From positions 325,018 through 389,017 of the forward strand of contig NW_018396409.1 of NCBI RefSeq assembly GCF_000003195.3: 64,000 nt of DNA, given 5' to 3'. This stretch comes from Sorghum bicolor. Its lineage: Eukaryota; Streptophyta; Magnoliopsida; Poales; Poaceae. Both the position numbers and the translations under genes were made by a program. Below are positions 33,990 through 45,707 of this stretch, in pieces; position 1 is the stretch's first letter; the number at the start of each line of letters is the position of its first letter. The notes beneath the pieces were generated by a model, which was not told the origin of the DNA, did not search any database, and saw only the letters and a program-made list of their open reading frames with translations.

Positions 33990-36267
33990 ATGCCTGTGAG
34001 GCTTGTCGCCGCCGACGACTGGCGCCCGTCGTCGATGACGGAGCGCCGGCTGCAAGAGCTTGAGAGGGAGGGACTCCTGCGCCGTCGCACCTCGCTGTCG
34101 TCGCCGGAGTGGATCGCGCCACCGGCGGACCACAGGGAACCCAGGCCGCCCAAGGGCTATGTGGTTTCGTTCGCCAAGTTCCACCGCCACGAGCTAGGCG
34201 CTCCCCCGAGCCGCTTCATGCGGGCACTCTGCCACCACTACGGGGTGGAGCTCCGCACTTCTCCCCAAACACCATCACCGTCGCGGCGGTCTTCGCCGCG
34301 GTGTGTGAAGGCTATTTGGGGATGATGCCCCACTGGGAGCTGTGGCTCCACCTCTACAGGGGCGAGCTCTTCAACGCCCCCACCGGGACCACCGGCGTGA
34401 GGAAGCCTGTTCAGGCGGGTTGCCTCAACCTCGTGTTGAAGACCGGGAAGACGGAGAGGCCGCGCGAGTACATCCCGGTGGGACTGTCGACCAACCACGC
34501 CGGCTGGGATTCCCAGTGGTTCTACTTAAGGAACGACGACGACCTCCTGCCCGCCTACACCAGGCGTCTGATCACGTAGCGTCCGGAGAATTGGACGTAC
34601 GGCGTCGTCCAGGCTCATCAATCTCGACTCGACCCCCTCCTCGATGTCATGAAGAAACTGCGCTCGGAGGGGTCGACCGCCGCCCTCGTCCTCTCGGCCG
34701 TCCATCACCGGAGAATTCTCCCGTTGATGTCTCGACCGCTGAGGATGGACGAGATGGCTCCCGGCGCCTTGTCCCGGGACCTCGAGGCATGCCGGATGTC
34801 AAGCGAGGCTCCGGCGAACGACGAAGTCGCGGCCCTGGTCAGGGCCGCCATTGCTGGTGACTTCAAGCCGGAGCATGTTAACGGCTTCCCCATGAGGCCA
34901 GACGCAGGCTCGATCGATCTGGTATGTTTTCTTCTCGCGCGCGGCCTCGATTCTGGGTTCCTTTTCTTTCCTCTTTTCTAAGTCCACCTTTGTTCTGGCA
35001 GGGACGGATTGATGTTCGGTCCTCGAGGCCTCTAGTAAAGGAGGACGAGGTTGATCGCGACGCGCGGCGCCGGTCCGCCGAGAAGTCAAAGTCCGCCAAG
35101 GACTCTAAGAAGAAAGGGGAGAAAAAGAAAAACCTCGATCGCCAAGCATTAGAGGCGCGTCGGTCTAAATCCAGGCAGAGGGGGGAGCCTGAGGAAGAGT
35201 CCCCCAGCGACGATGATGGTGGAGATGATGACGAGGACAGCGATGACTCCGAGGGGATGGTGTCTCGCCTCGACCGCATCCTCGAGGGTCCGTCTCGAGG
35301 CGACCTCGACGCCCCGCGGATGGGGATACCAAAGGAGGGACATGGCGGATCTCACCACCCTCGTGCCGACACCCCTTCGATGCCCTCGACTGGTCAGGTC
35401 GCCCCGCGCCCTCCCCCCGTGCCCAAGACGGGTGGCCATGCTAGGCCCCAGGCGACGGGGCCGCTGACTCGCGGTCATGCCGCGGCCTCCGAGAAAGGAG
35501 ACACTGGCCGCAGGAGCGTCAGTCCCGGTGCCCCCCAAGCGGAAGTTGCTGGGCCAAGGCCGACGCCTGCCCTCGAGGGGTCTGGGACCTTGACACGGGG
35601 TGGCCCGAGGCCCATCGGCCGGGGCACCGGCAGGCGAGCAGTCCTCCCTGTCGGGTAAGCTCTTCGATGTTGTGACTTTTGTTCTACGCCTCCTTGTTTA
35701 CCAGTCTTTTTACGCTGGTTCTTTTTGTTTCAGATTAAAGCGGACGCTTGAACAGGCTCAGCCTTTGATGGTGAAGAGGCTCAAAGCGGGAGCAGCCTCC
35801 AAGGAGCCTGGTTTGTGGCTTACTTTTGGGACTTGTGACGTTCTTATGTTGGGCATTATAGTGACCGGCCTCTATTCCTTGTTGTACAGGCTCCTCTGAC
35901 TCTCGTCCTTCGGCCGACGCTGAGAGCACCCTGCCTCGTCGCGAGCCTGCCCCGTCGCCACCGACGCGGGCCGAGGCGCCCCAAACCCAGGGGCAAGAGG
36001 GAGCCCCCGAGCCTCCCCGATTAGGGGTCGAGGCGGACCCCATTACCATCAGCGACACGTCTGGTGGCAACGAGACGTCGGGGGATGCCCATCCTATGGA
36101 GGAGGAGGCGTCAACCTCCCTCATTGCGGGACAGACTCCCTGGCCCGCTGGTCTTCGCGCCCTCGAGGAGCAGAAGAAGAAAGAGGAGGAGGATGAGGAG
36201 CGAGAGCGCGAGGCAACGCGGCAGCCGCAGGAGCAAGGCCGCGGGCAAGAGCCGCAGGAGCACGAGG

Positions 36268-36301
<34 letters not shown>

Positions 36302-38334
36302 ACAGCAGCAACAGCAACAGGCAGAGCAACAACAACAGATGCTCGAGGTGGAGCAGCAGCAGCAGCATCAGGGGTGCCAAGAAGAAGGACCGCTCGAGCC
36401 CCCGCCTCAAGATCTGCCCCAACCCGTACCACCGGCGCCGCAAGAGCCCGGAGAGCAGGAAGAAGATTTGCCGGTGTACGGCCCTCCAACCCCAGCGTGG
36501 CTCCTTCCGGGGGCGCCCGCCGCGATCCGGGCAGAGCCGGGGCGAGCGGACGGTGTGGTGGCGCTCGCCTGCATGATGCGCACCCCCGCCGACCCCGAGT
36601 CCGAGATCAAGAGGACGATTTACGGCATGGACGGGATCGCCCCAGGGTTCCTCCGGGAGTGTCGGGCGTGGGAGGACTACTTTCCCTCCGAGGAGGACGA
36701 GATAGGGACGTCAGGGAGTAAGGACGGTACCTGGAAGACGGTGGATGACGACGGGCAGTTCCCGTGCCTCGTCGACCTGTTCTTGCGCCACGGGGGCTCC
36801 CTCGAGACCGTCGAGGACCTTATTCGTGGCGTCAAGGCGCGGGCTGACCGGGAGATGGAGCACTGGTGACCCGATCGGATCCGCATCCGGGCTTCCACCG
36901 ATCCGTCCGAGCCCAACATCTTCCTGGACGATAGGAAGGAGGCGGAGAAGTGGGAACACGTCGAGGAGCTCCGCCTTTGGATGAAGCATGTGGTGGGGCT
37001 TCTGTCGGACGTCATCAACAACGGACTTGGGCCGGCCTACTTCGTGAGTATTTTTCGGTCCTTAGTTCTCATAGACCCTTTGGTTTCGTGTTCTAACCGT
37101 TTGACCCCCGGCTCGTAGGACATGAAAGAGACCTCCCGTATCAAGTCGAGCTTCATCCACGCCACAAGAGGAGGCTGGGAGCAGCTCCCCGTCCTCAAGG
37201 ACCAACTCCTCGAGTCGCAAGAAAAGCTCCTTAAGGCCTATAAAGACCTCATAGCGCTCGAGGAGGAGAAGAAGGCGAGGGAGGCTGCCCTGGCCGAGGC
37301 TCGAGAGGCCTCAAGGAAGGCGGAGGAGGAGACGACGCTGCTGCGGGAGAGGGCTCTGACAGTCGAGGAGGCCGTATCTAAAGCCCAGGAGGAGGCCCTA
37401 TCCTACAAGAGCGTCATTGCACACCTGGACAAGGAGAAGGGCCTTCTCAAGACCGACCTTGACTCCCTTCGAGAGTCCTTCCAAAAGATGAAGGTGGAGC
37501 ACGTGAACGGCGAGATCGCCAGGAGCGCCGCGGAGGAAGCCAAGAGGAAGGCCCTCGAAGATCTTGAGGCGGAGCGGGCTCGATCCCGCAGGCTCTCTGA
37601 CGACGTCGAACGTCTGAAGGGAGAGCTGTTGGAGAAGAGTGGGACCATTGCTTAGGCTGGCAAGGCGATCGAGGATCTCCGTGTCACCAATACTGAGCTG
37701 GTACGCTCCAACAGAGAGATTGAGAGGGCCAACACCAGATTCGTCGGCGAGAACACGGCCCTAGAGGAGAGTGTCCGCGGTACGTTTCCTTTGTCGGATT
37801 TCTTTTTCGAGGTGTTCTTGGTTTTTCCTAAAGCTTCTTGTATTGGCATTTATAGGGCTTAAGGACGAACTCTTGGCCGTCCAAGCCGAGGTCCGCAATG
37901 CTAAGGCCCAGCTCGAGGCGGAGGTCGCTTTGAACCGTCGAGTGCGAACGGCGGTGAGCGATCTCTCGACCTCCTGGGAGATCGAGCCTATGGATGAGTC
38001 GAAGGAGGACGCTCGAGGCGACGCACTGGTCGACCAGCTGTGCTACATAGGCGCGACGCTGCGAGATCGGGTGCGGGATGCCCTCCACATCGGGGTGAAG
38101 CGGGCAATGGCGGTTGTCTGCTCAGGCTTCTCCTACGACATGGAGGTGGTGTCCCACGGTTTCATCACCGACATCTCTAAGACCGACGCGGAGAACGAAG
38201 AGAGGCTCCACTCCTTGATCGACGACGCGGAGGTTCCTAGAGAGAGGCTGGCCAAGTTTTTTGAGCCTGAGGTGCTTCCTCCTGAGACTAGCTCGGGCAT
38301 AGGCGAGGGTGGCGAGGATCGAGCTGAAGACTGA
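33990..38334 (+). pseudogene. Antisense gene of Tat copy 3, six exons, several stops
   Basis: Exons: 33990-34921, 35002-35654, 35734-35810, 35890-37043, 37119-37779, 37856-38334, each with GT...AG introns of 74-79 bp and matching the joints in copy 2. The start is MPVRLVAADDW. The undamaged product would be about 1,318 residues. It comprises a Transposase_28-like N-terminal domain, a Lys/Arg-rich then Asp/Glu-rich stretch, a Pro-rich stretch, a Gln-rich run (about 36270-36360), and a long Glu/Lys/Ala-rich C-terminal region likely to form coiled coils. Lesions: one base lost near 34254, TAG at 34577-34579, TGA at 36867-36869 (TGC in copy 2) and TAG at 37653-37655 (CAG in copy 2). The role is unknown; the layout suggests an accessory protein read from the opposite strand. 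Confidence 0.82.
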
Positions 38335-38883
38335 GGCCTGCGAGCCTGCTTAGGGTGCCTGGGGCCCCTTGTACAGTACTCTTATTAACTTGTTTTTTAA
38401 GTGATACAGTGTCTTTTAAATGTTTATTAAATGTTTATCTGTCTTTCTGCTCGAGGCTCTTTTATTTCCCTTTGCGCCTACGTTTGTACTCCTTGTTCGC
38501 TCTTTCGTCAAAGACAGCCTCGATCACCTCAAGGGTGGGGAAGTGAGTAGAGTTTCCATAGCCCGGGGGCGTAGGAGTTCTTAGGCTCGTTGTCCCTCGG
38601 CCCTCAAGGGGCTCGAGGCGCCTCAACTACTCGAATGTGCAAGGTTTACTAAGTAAGGAAGAGAGAAATTTTTTGGCTTTCTCCGACACTTGGGGGGGGG
38701 GAGAGGCGCCCCCCTGGTAGCCCCCGAGGGGGTATCGACTATGATGGGTCATAGTTGGTACTCCCTTCTAACGTCGAGATTTGTGAGAAAGTAAATCGCT
38801 CGAGGGAAAGGTTTCATTTATTCACACGTTCATTTACAAGGCCTTGGTACAGAATGTACGTAAGAACATAAGGTTTTGAACTT
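38335..38883. other. Convergent spacer, copy 3
   Basis: Counterpart of 18096-18640 in copy 2, with a G run near 38691 and no reading frame of note. Confidence 0.55.
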
Positions 38884-39543
38884 CTAGGGGTAGAATCGAC
38901 GTAGCTGTTCGATGTTCCACGCGTTGGTGAAGATCGCCCCCTTTTCGTCCGCGAGCTTGTATGTCCCTGGCTTCAGGACTTCGGCCACCACGTATGGGCC
39001 CTCCCAAGGTGGTGTCAGCTTGTGGCGTCCTTGATTGCTTTGCCGGCGTCGTAGGACAAGGTCGCCCACGTTTAAGTCCCTCTTGCGCACGTGCTTGTCG
39101 TGGTAGCGTCGAAGTTTCTGCTGATATCTGGCAGAGTTGAGGAGGGCCATGTCTCGAGCCTCCTCGAGTTGGTCGACCGCGTTTTCTTGAGTCTCCTTAT
39201 TTGATTGCTTGTTCTACGCTTTGAGTCGAGGTGACTCATACTCGAGGTCTGTGGGGAGGACAGCCTCAGACCCGTAGACCATGAAGAATGGGGTGTACTT
39301 TGTGGCCCTGCTTGGTGTTGTCCTTAGGCTCCATAGGACCGAGGAAAGCTCCTCGACCCATTTCTTGCCGAATTTCTTCAAGCGATTGTAGATCCTTGGC
39401 TTGAGTCCTTGCAAAACATGCCGTTGGCACGCTCGACCTGGCTGTTAGTTCGAGGGTGGGCTACTGCAGACCAGTTCACATGGATGTGATGCTGATCGCA
39501 GAAGTCCAAGAACTTTTTGCCGGTGAACTGAGTGCCGTTGTCG
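38884..39543 (-). pseudogene. pol: Integrase C-terminal remnant, Tat copy 3
   Basis: It begins (minus strand) at DNGTQFTGKKF, the second catalytic Asp of integrase, and runs to the normal end NIEQLRRFYP at 38884. One base is missing where copy 2 reads GMILQGL, and a TAC-to-TAG change lies at 39211-39213. The C-terminal block reads PPWEGPYVV, the usual GPY form that copy 2 lacks. The upstream side is fused to LTR sequence through a shared TCG. Confidence 0.88.
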
Positions 39544-39721
39544 ACGGTAGCTAGCGCTCGACCCCTGACTGATTCGCTCGACGCTGTTCCGTCTTTGAGG
39601 CTGCAGTCGTCGACGACCGCACACATGTATGACCAGAGCGTTGAGTTGAGGGCCTCGACCTTCGTACGGGTAATCTCGTTATGTGCATCGGTGAGGGTAC
39701 CCCTTACTGATACCCTCGACA
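39541..39721 (-). repeat. 5' LTR remnant of Tat copy 3 (181 bp)
   Basis: It matches the outer end of the 3' LTR (32877-33057) with about five substitutions. The inner 870 bp of this LTR are gone. Confidence 0.92.
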
Positions 39722-41328
39722 CTTGCCTTGATCAAAGCTCTCCTGAGTCTGCTGGTCTTCAAAGGCTTGGTCTTGATCACCAACGTAAAGCTCACCGACT
39801 AAACTCGATCATCACTCAACAACACGCATTCCAATGTAGACAATCACACACGAAGCAAACAAGCTATAATTAGAACAATACACCAAATAGTGGTAAAACA
39901 AAGATAAAAGTTTATGAAAATATTCTACACAGCGCTACGACCACACAAACGTAAAGTTCACGAAAATCAAAATTAAAACGTATAAGTTATGAAATTCCTA
40001 AGATTTTACATAGAAAAGTAGTTAATTAATTAGGGTCATGAAATTAAAAAGTTTAAAACTGAGTAAATAATATTACTAACATGTAGAGCTCATTAATACA
40101 AATCTAATGCAATTTGAATGGGTCAAAACGGAGTTAAAACGAAGATACGACTTATATAAGCTGGTGTATTTCCTATGTATTTCTAGATTTGTTTTCTAAA
40201 GAAAAACGGCCACAAAACATATCTATGTCATCATGTGGTCATCTTGATGTCATGAAAGCTAGCTAAATTGCAGAGTACGCACACTCGGGCTGCTTTTACC
40301 TTGCTGGTCACGTACTGATATGGATGCAAAGTGCCATATGCTTGCAGCTTGCAAAACACCAAGACGGAGCTAGCTAGCGCGGCGCTTGGACTCGACGTCG
40401 ATACTTGACGAACCAGCATGGTAGACATAAAACGATAGGGACAAGACTATAGCTGAGACTTTGCTACCTTTGGGCGATGCTCCGAGAAGCAATGCGGCGG
40501 CAAAACGGCAGCGCCCATGGAGACCGAGAGCGATGACGGCTTCTAGGGTTGCGGCAGCGCTGCAGCACTTGGACGGCGGCGGCTCATGGAAGGCCGAGGG
40601 TAGGACTGGATGTATTATCTATCTAACCTCTAAATAAATCGCTTTGCCCAAACCCTAGCGCTTAGCCTCCATACACGAATACTACCAGCTGTCTTTTGGT
40701 CTGTCGGCGAACCAACATATCAATCGAGTCCATGTCTGATTAGGTAACGAATCAACTCCAAATCATATTACGTACGTGGACACTCAGCCCGGCTTACAAA
40801 TCGAGTCTGATACGTGTACGTGCAGGTAAATATGTGTACGCTCTGTTCGGCTAACTGACCTTTGCTAGGCTATCAGCTCACATGACCAATCGAGTACAAA
40901 TGCTTTGAGCGTTTAGAAAAAAAATAGATATTTTATTACTTTTCAGGATTAATTACTTTCGTGAATAAAATAATTCTACGAAAGTCCTGATTTACTGTTT
41001 AAGCTGCAAAAAAAATACTCCGAAAGCTCCGAATGAATGTCTAAGGTGAGAAACGAAAAAATTTAATTGTAGAAAAAGATAAAGATGTGTCGGACAAGGA
41101 CAACCTACTAAATGTATTTTTAAAGACTTTACTCACTATCAACACACAAAGGAGCAATAAGTAAACATCATATGCACCAGCATGTCTGCACAATAATGTT
41201 GCTAAACCTTATGATAAATTTTGAATTTAATAAAAAAAATATTATTTTCTTATATTTTCATGAGCACAAAATATAATATTAAATCAATTTACATCTACTT
41301 CCAAAAGAGCATAATTTAGGGTGTTACA
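39722..41328 (-). repeat. LTR of the truncated element, outer part
   Basis: 1607 bp that continues the LTR interrupted at 32008 and ends with TGTAACACCC on the minus strand. It is AT-rich towards 41000-41300. No coding sequence was recognised. Satellite begins directly at 41329. Confidence 0.78.
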
Positions 41329-44300
41329 AACACTATCTCCAAAGAGACCGAAGTGAGATTCTATATGACACACATCATCTAGGAGTTCTATTGGGTGCTT
41401 CCAAATATATTTCTAAGCATATGGTACGTTCGACGCAATTCGTGCACCTATCTTGCATCAAGATTAGCACTATCTCCAAACAAAGCAAACTGAGCTTCCA
41501 CTTGAGCCCCTTTAACTAGGAGTATCATCGGGTGCATCCAAAATGGTTTCTTAGCCTATGATGCATTAGGTGCAAACTGTGTACCTATCTTGCACCAAGA
41601 CCAAAGCGAGATTCTATATGACACATGTCATCCAGGAGTTCTATTGGGGTGCGTCCAAATGGATTTCTTAGCATATGGTATGTTCCATGCAAACCATGCA
41701 CCTATCTTGCATCAAGATTAGCACTATCTCCAAACAGATCGAACTGACCTTCCACTTGAGCCTCTTCACCTAGGATTATCATCGGGTGCATCCATAATGG
41801 TTTTTGAGCCTATGGTGCATTATGCGCAAACCATGCACCAATCTTGCACCTAAACTAACACTGTCTCCAAACAGATTGAAGCGAGATTCCATATGACACA
41901 CATGATCTAGGAGTTTTATCGGGTGCGTCCAAATTGATTTCTGACAATATGGTATGTTCCATGCAAACCGTACACCTATCTTTCATCAAGATTAGCACTA
42001 TCTCCAAACAGACCGAACCGAGCTTTCACTTGAGCCTCTTCACCTAGGAGTACCATTGGGAACTTCCACAACAATTTCTGAGCCTATGGTGCACTGGGCA
42101 CAAACCATGCAACTATCTTGCACCAAAACTAATACTATCTCCAACTGGACCAAAGCAAGATTCCATATGATACACTTCATCTAGTAGTTCCATCGGGTGT
42201 GTCCAAATTGATTTCTGAGCATATAGTATGTTCCATGCAAACCGAGCACCTATCTTGCATCAAGATTAGATCTATCTCCAAATAGACAGAACCAAGATTC
42301 CACATGAGCCACTTCACCAAGGAGTACCATCGCGTGCGTCCAAAATAGTTTCTTAGCCTATGGTGCATTAAGCACAAACCGTATACCTATCTTGCACCGA
42401 AACTAACACTATCTCCAAAGAGACCAAAGTGAGATTCTATATGACACACGTCATCTAGGAGTTCTATTGGGTGCTTCAAAATATATTTCTAAGCATATGG
42501 TACGTTCGATGCAATTCATGCACCTATCTTGCATCAAGATTAGCAGTATCTCCAAACAAAGCAAACTGAGCTTCCACTTGAGCCCCTTTACCCAGGAGTA
42601 TCATCAGCTGCATCCAAAATGGTTTCTTAACCTATGATGCATTAGGCGCAAACTGTGTACCTATCTTGCACCAAAACTACATTCGTCTCCAAACAGACCA
42701 AAGCGAGATTCCATATGACACATGTCATCTAGGAGTTCTATTGGGGTCCGTCCAAATGGATTTCTTTGCATATGGTATGTTCCATGCAAACCGTGCACCT
42801 ATCTTGCATCAAGATTAGCACTATCTCCAAACAGATCGAACCAACCTTCCACTTGAGCCTCTTCACCTAGGAGTACCATCGGGAACTTCCACAACGATTT
42901 CTGAGCCTATGATGCACTGGGCACAAACCTTGCAACTATCTTGCACCGAAACTATACTATCTCCAACTCGACCGAAGCGAGATTCCATATGATACACTTC
43001 ATCTAGTAGTTCCATTGGGTGCATCTACAGTTCTATCGGGTGTGTCCAAATTGATTTCTGAGCATATGGTATGTTTCATGCAAACCGTGCACCTATCTTG
43101 CATCAAGATTAGAACTATCTCCAAACAGACAGCACAAAGATTCCACATGAGCCTCTTCACCAAAGAGTACCATCACGTGCGTCCAAAATAGTTTCTTAGC
43201 CTATGGTGCATTAGGCACAAACCGTGTACCTATCTTTCACCGAAACTAACACTATCTCCAAAAAGACCGAAAAGAGATTCTATATGACACACGTTATATA
43301 GGAGTTCCATTGGGTGCTTCCAAATATATTTCGAAGCATATGGTACGTTCGATGCAATTCGTGCACCTATCTTGCATCAAGATTAGCACTATCTCCAAAC
43401 AAAGCAAACTGAGCTTCCACTTGAGCCCCTTTACCTAGGAGTATCATCAGGTGCATCCAAAATGGTTTCTTAGCCTATGATGCATTAGGCGCAAACTGTG
43501 TACCTATCTTGCACCAAAACTAACTCTGTCTCCAAACAGACCAAAGCGAGATTCTATATGACACATGTCATCTAGGAGTTCTATTGGGGTGCGACCAAAT
43601 GGATTTCTTTGCATATGGTATGTTCTAGGCAAACCGTGCACCTATCTTGCATCAAGATTAGCACTATCTCCCAACAGATCGAACCGACCTTCCACTTGAG
43701 CCTCTTCACCTAGGAGTACCATCGGGAACTTCCACAACGATTTCTGAGCCTATGATGCACTGGGCACAAACCATGCAACTATCTTGCACCGAAACTAATA
43801 CTATCTCCAACTGGACCGAAGCGAGATTCCATATGATACACTTCGTCTAGTAGTTCCAATGGGTGCATCTACAGTTCTATCGGGTGTGTCCAAATTGATT
43901 TCTGAGCATATGGTATGTTCCATGCAAACCGTGCACCTATCTTGCATCAAGATTAGAACTATCTCCAAACAGACAGAACAAAGATTCCACATGAGCGTCT
44001 TCACCAAAGAGTACCATCACATGCGTCCAAAATAGTTTCTTCGCCTATGGTGCATTAGACACAAACCGTGTATCTATCTTGCACTGAAACTAACACTATC
44101 TCCAAAAAGACAGAAGTGAGATTCTATATGACACACGTCATCTAGGAGTTCTATTGGGTGCTTCCAAATATATTTCGAAGCATATGGTACGTTCGATGCA
44201 ATTCATGCACCTATCTTGCATCAAGATTAGCACTATCTCCAAACAAAGCGAACTGAGCTTCCACTGGAGCCCCTTTACCCAGGAGTATCATCGGGTGCAT

Positions 44301-44409
44301 CCAAAATGGTTTCTTAGCCTATGATGCATTAGGCGCAAACTGTGTACTATCTTGCACCAAAACTAACTCTGTCTCCAAACAGACCAAAGCGAGATTCTAT
44401 ATGACACAT
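41329..44409 (+). repeat. Centromeric satellite block 3
   Basis: Same orientation and monomer set as the other blocks. It contains the six-monomer unit. A monomer with a D-type start (GATCGAACC.ACCTTCC) and an F-type end (GGGAACTTCCACAACG) at 42819 is followed by G 42955, H 43113, A 43250, B 43387 and C 43524. The next D/F hybrid starts at 43662, a period of 843 bp. The block ends inside a C monomer at the Athila-like insertion. Confidence 0.95.
44405..44409. other. Target-site duplication, left copy (CACAT)
   Basis: CACAT is repeated at 51650-51654. Joining the flanks restores GACACATGTCATC of a C monomer. Confidence 0.95.
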
Positions 44410-45681
44410 TGTTGACGGTCCTTAATGCTCACATTTAACCATCAACTAATCATGGAAAAGGATCCAAATGCAACAAACACCCAGACTTAGGGTTTTATCT
44501 GATAGAATTCCACGAGTTTTGGTGTTTGTCTATTTCTGCAGGGGGTTATCAGGAAATACGGAAGAAAGGCCCACACGTCGGGTTTACATAGAGATATTAA
44601 CGTGCCGCGCAATTTTCTATCATCTAGAAGACTCCAGAAGCCACGAGAAGGAAGCGGAGGCCGAGAAGGCTTAGGGACAGGGCGCCCGCCCAAGTCCTGA
44701 GGGCGCCCGCCCTGGGGTTCTGCCCAATCACGTCCAAACTCGCGGATCGTGCTCCACCAACCTAAGGGATCAAGGATAACCGTTCAATCAATGTCGGTTT
44801 GATCCAACGGCCCATATTCACTTGAAGGGACTATAAAACCAGACCCCCTGGCCCCTGGAGATCATACCTCTTCTACATAATCAAAGCTAGGGTTTCAATT
44901 CTTCATCCAAGTAGAGAGGATCCCTCTAGTTCTTCTAGTTCTACCTCTAGTTCATCTAGATCTAGTTCTAGTTCATCTAGTTCTAGTTCCTCTAGTTCTA
45001 GTTCTAGTTAGTTCTAGTTGTAATCTAGAAAATAGGGAGAGAAGAGGAGAGCGGAGGAGGAGCCGGATCTGTCGGATCTTCCTCAACATTATACTTTTGC
45101 AGCAACTGGTTCATTCTTCATCGTTCTCCAAGTTCTTCAATTCATAATTCCTGAGTTCTTTAATTACTTTTATTTACATTCAAGTTATTTATTGGATTCC
45201 CGCTTGCATCAAGTGCTCTAGTCTTTATAACGCTAGAGTAGTAATTAATAGATTAGACGTGGTGTTTAGTCTTGCAATTACCTAGAATTGCACCCAATCC
45301 TATGGATTGTTGTGTTAGCCCTAGGGTAGTGACAGCCCTAACGGTCGACGTATTCCACCTCGTTCGGATCGGTGTTTGTAGGACCGTAGTCAGACCTTCC
45401 TAGCCCCCTTCTCATCTCTTTCTGTGGTTAGTGCTCTGATGTCCCGATATAGATAATCTTGAAGTAATTCTTGATTCTTAGATCAACTAGAGAACTCTCA
45501 AGAAACTTCCTCTCTTCCCACCAAAAATAATTATATAGTTATCCTTGGGTGATCTTGGGTCTTAATTAGTACACTCACGTTCTCTGTGGAAAAATCGATA
45601 CTCTGGAATACTCCCGAGTGAAGGCTACATCGGTATCCGTGCGCTTGCGGTTTTTTCTGTTTGCGTTTAAAATACCCAACA
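44410..45681 (+). repeat. 5' LTR of the Athila-like element
   Basis: 1272 bp. It contains two copies of AGGGCGCCCGCCC about 25 bp apart (near 44677-44715), a TATAAAA at 44832, and a CTAGTT-based short tandem array at about 44927-45020. Confidence 0.93.
44927..45020 (+). repeat. CTAGTT-type short tandem repeat
   Basis: Imperfect repeats of CTAGTT and TCTAGTTCTAGTTCATCTAG. The copy in the 3' LTR (about 50887-50990) differs slightly in repeat number, which explains part of the LTR length difference. Confidence 0.85.
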
Positions 45682-45689
45682 AGCTTTCT

Positions 45690-45707
45690 GGCACCGTTGC
45701 CGGGGAA
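45690..45707 (+). other. Primer binding site resembling tRNA-Asp
   Basis: TGGCACCGTTGCCGGGGA lies nine bases inside the 5' LTR. It is complementary to the plant tRNA-Asp 3' end with one mismatch (A for G at the fifth base), as I recall that tRNA. Confidence 0.8.

Larger units (their letters stand above)
32009..39721 (-). mobile_element. Tat copy 3, internally deleted, nested in the LTR (7713 bp)
   Basis: Minus orientation. It has a complete 3' LTR (32009-33057), a reverse-complement polypurine tract, the antisense gene (here on +), the last part of integrase, and then an abrupt join to 181 bp of the outer end of the 5' LTR. Gag, protease, RT, both RNase H domains, most of the integrase core and about 870 bp of LTR are absent. 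Flanking bases CTTGT (32004-32008) and CTTGC (39722-39726) fit a 5-bp target duplication with one later change. Confidence 0.92.
30570..41328 (-). mobile_element. Truncated LTR retrotransposon (Tekay-like?) split by Tat copy 3
   Basis: On the minus strand an LTR starts TGTAACACCC at 41328 and ends GGGTATTACA at 30738. It is followed by an initiator-Met-type primer site and only about 150 bp of internal DNA before satellite resumes at 30569. Taking out the Tat insertion (32009-39721) and its duplicated 5 bp, the LTR is about 2.87 kb. Long LTRs with these ends and this primer suit the Tekay chromovirus clade, but no coding domain remains to prove it. The left junction is a deletion, not a target duplication. 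Confidence 0.75.

Noticed and set aside
39378..39722. A continuous frame from LTR sequence into integrase
   Set aside because: It is created by the internal deletion in Tat copy 3; the first half is non-coding LTR.
40430..40640. GC-richer patch with ATG codons in the long LTR, considered as a captured gene piece
   Set aside because: No reading frame of useful length or domain; it lies within the LTR and is best left as LTR sequence.
30570..41328. Centromere-targeted CRM retrotransposon
   Set aside because: The long LTR, TGTAACACCC end and lack of any integrase or chromodomain do not support CRM. No CRM-type coding sequence was seen anywhere in the window.
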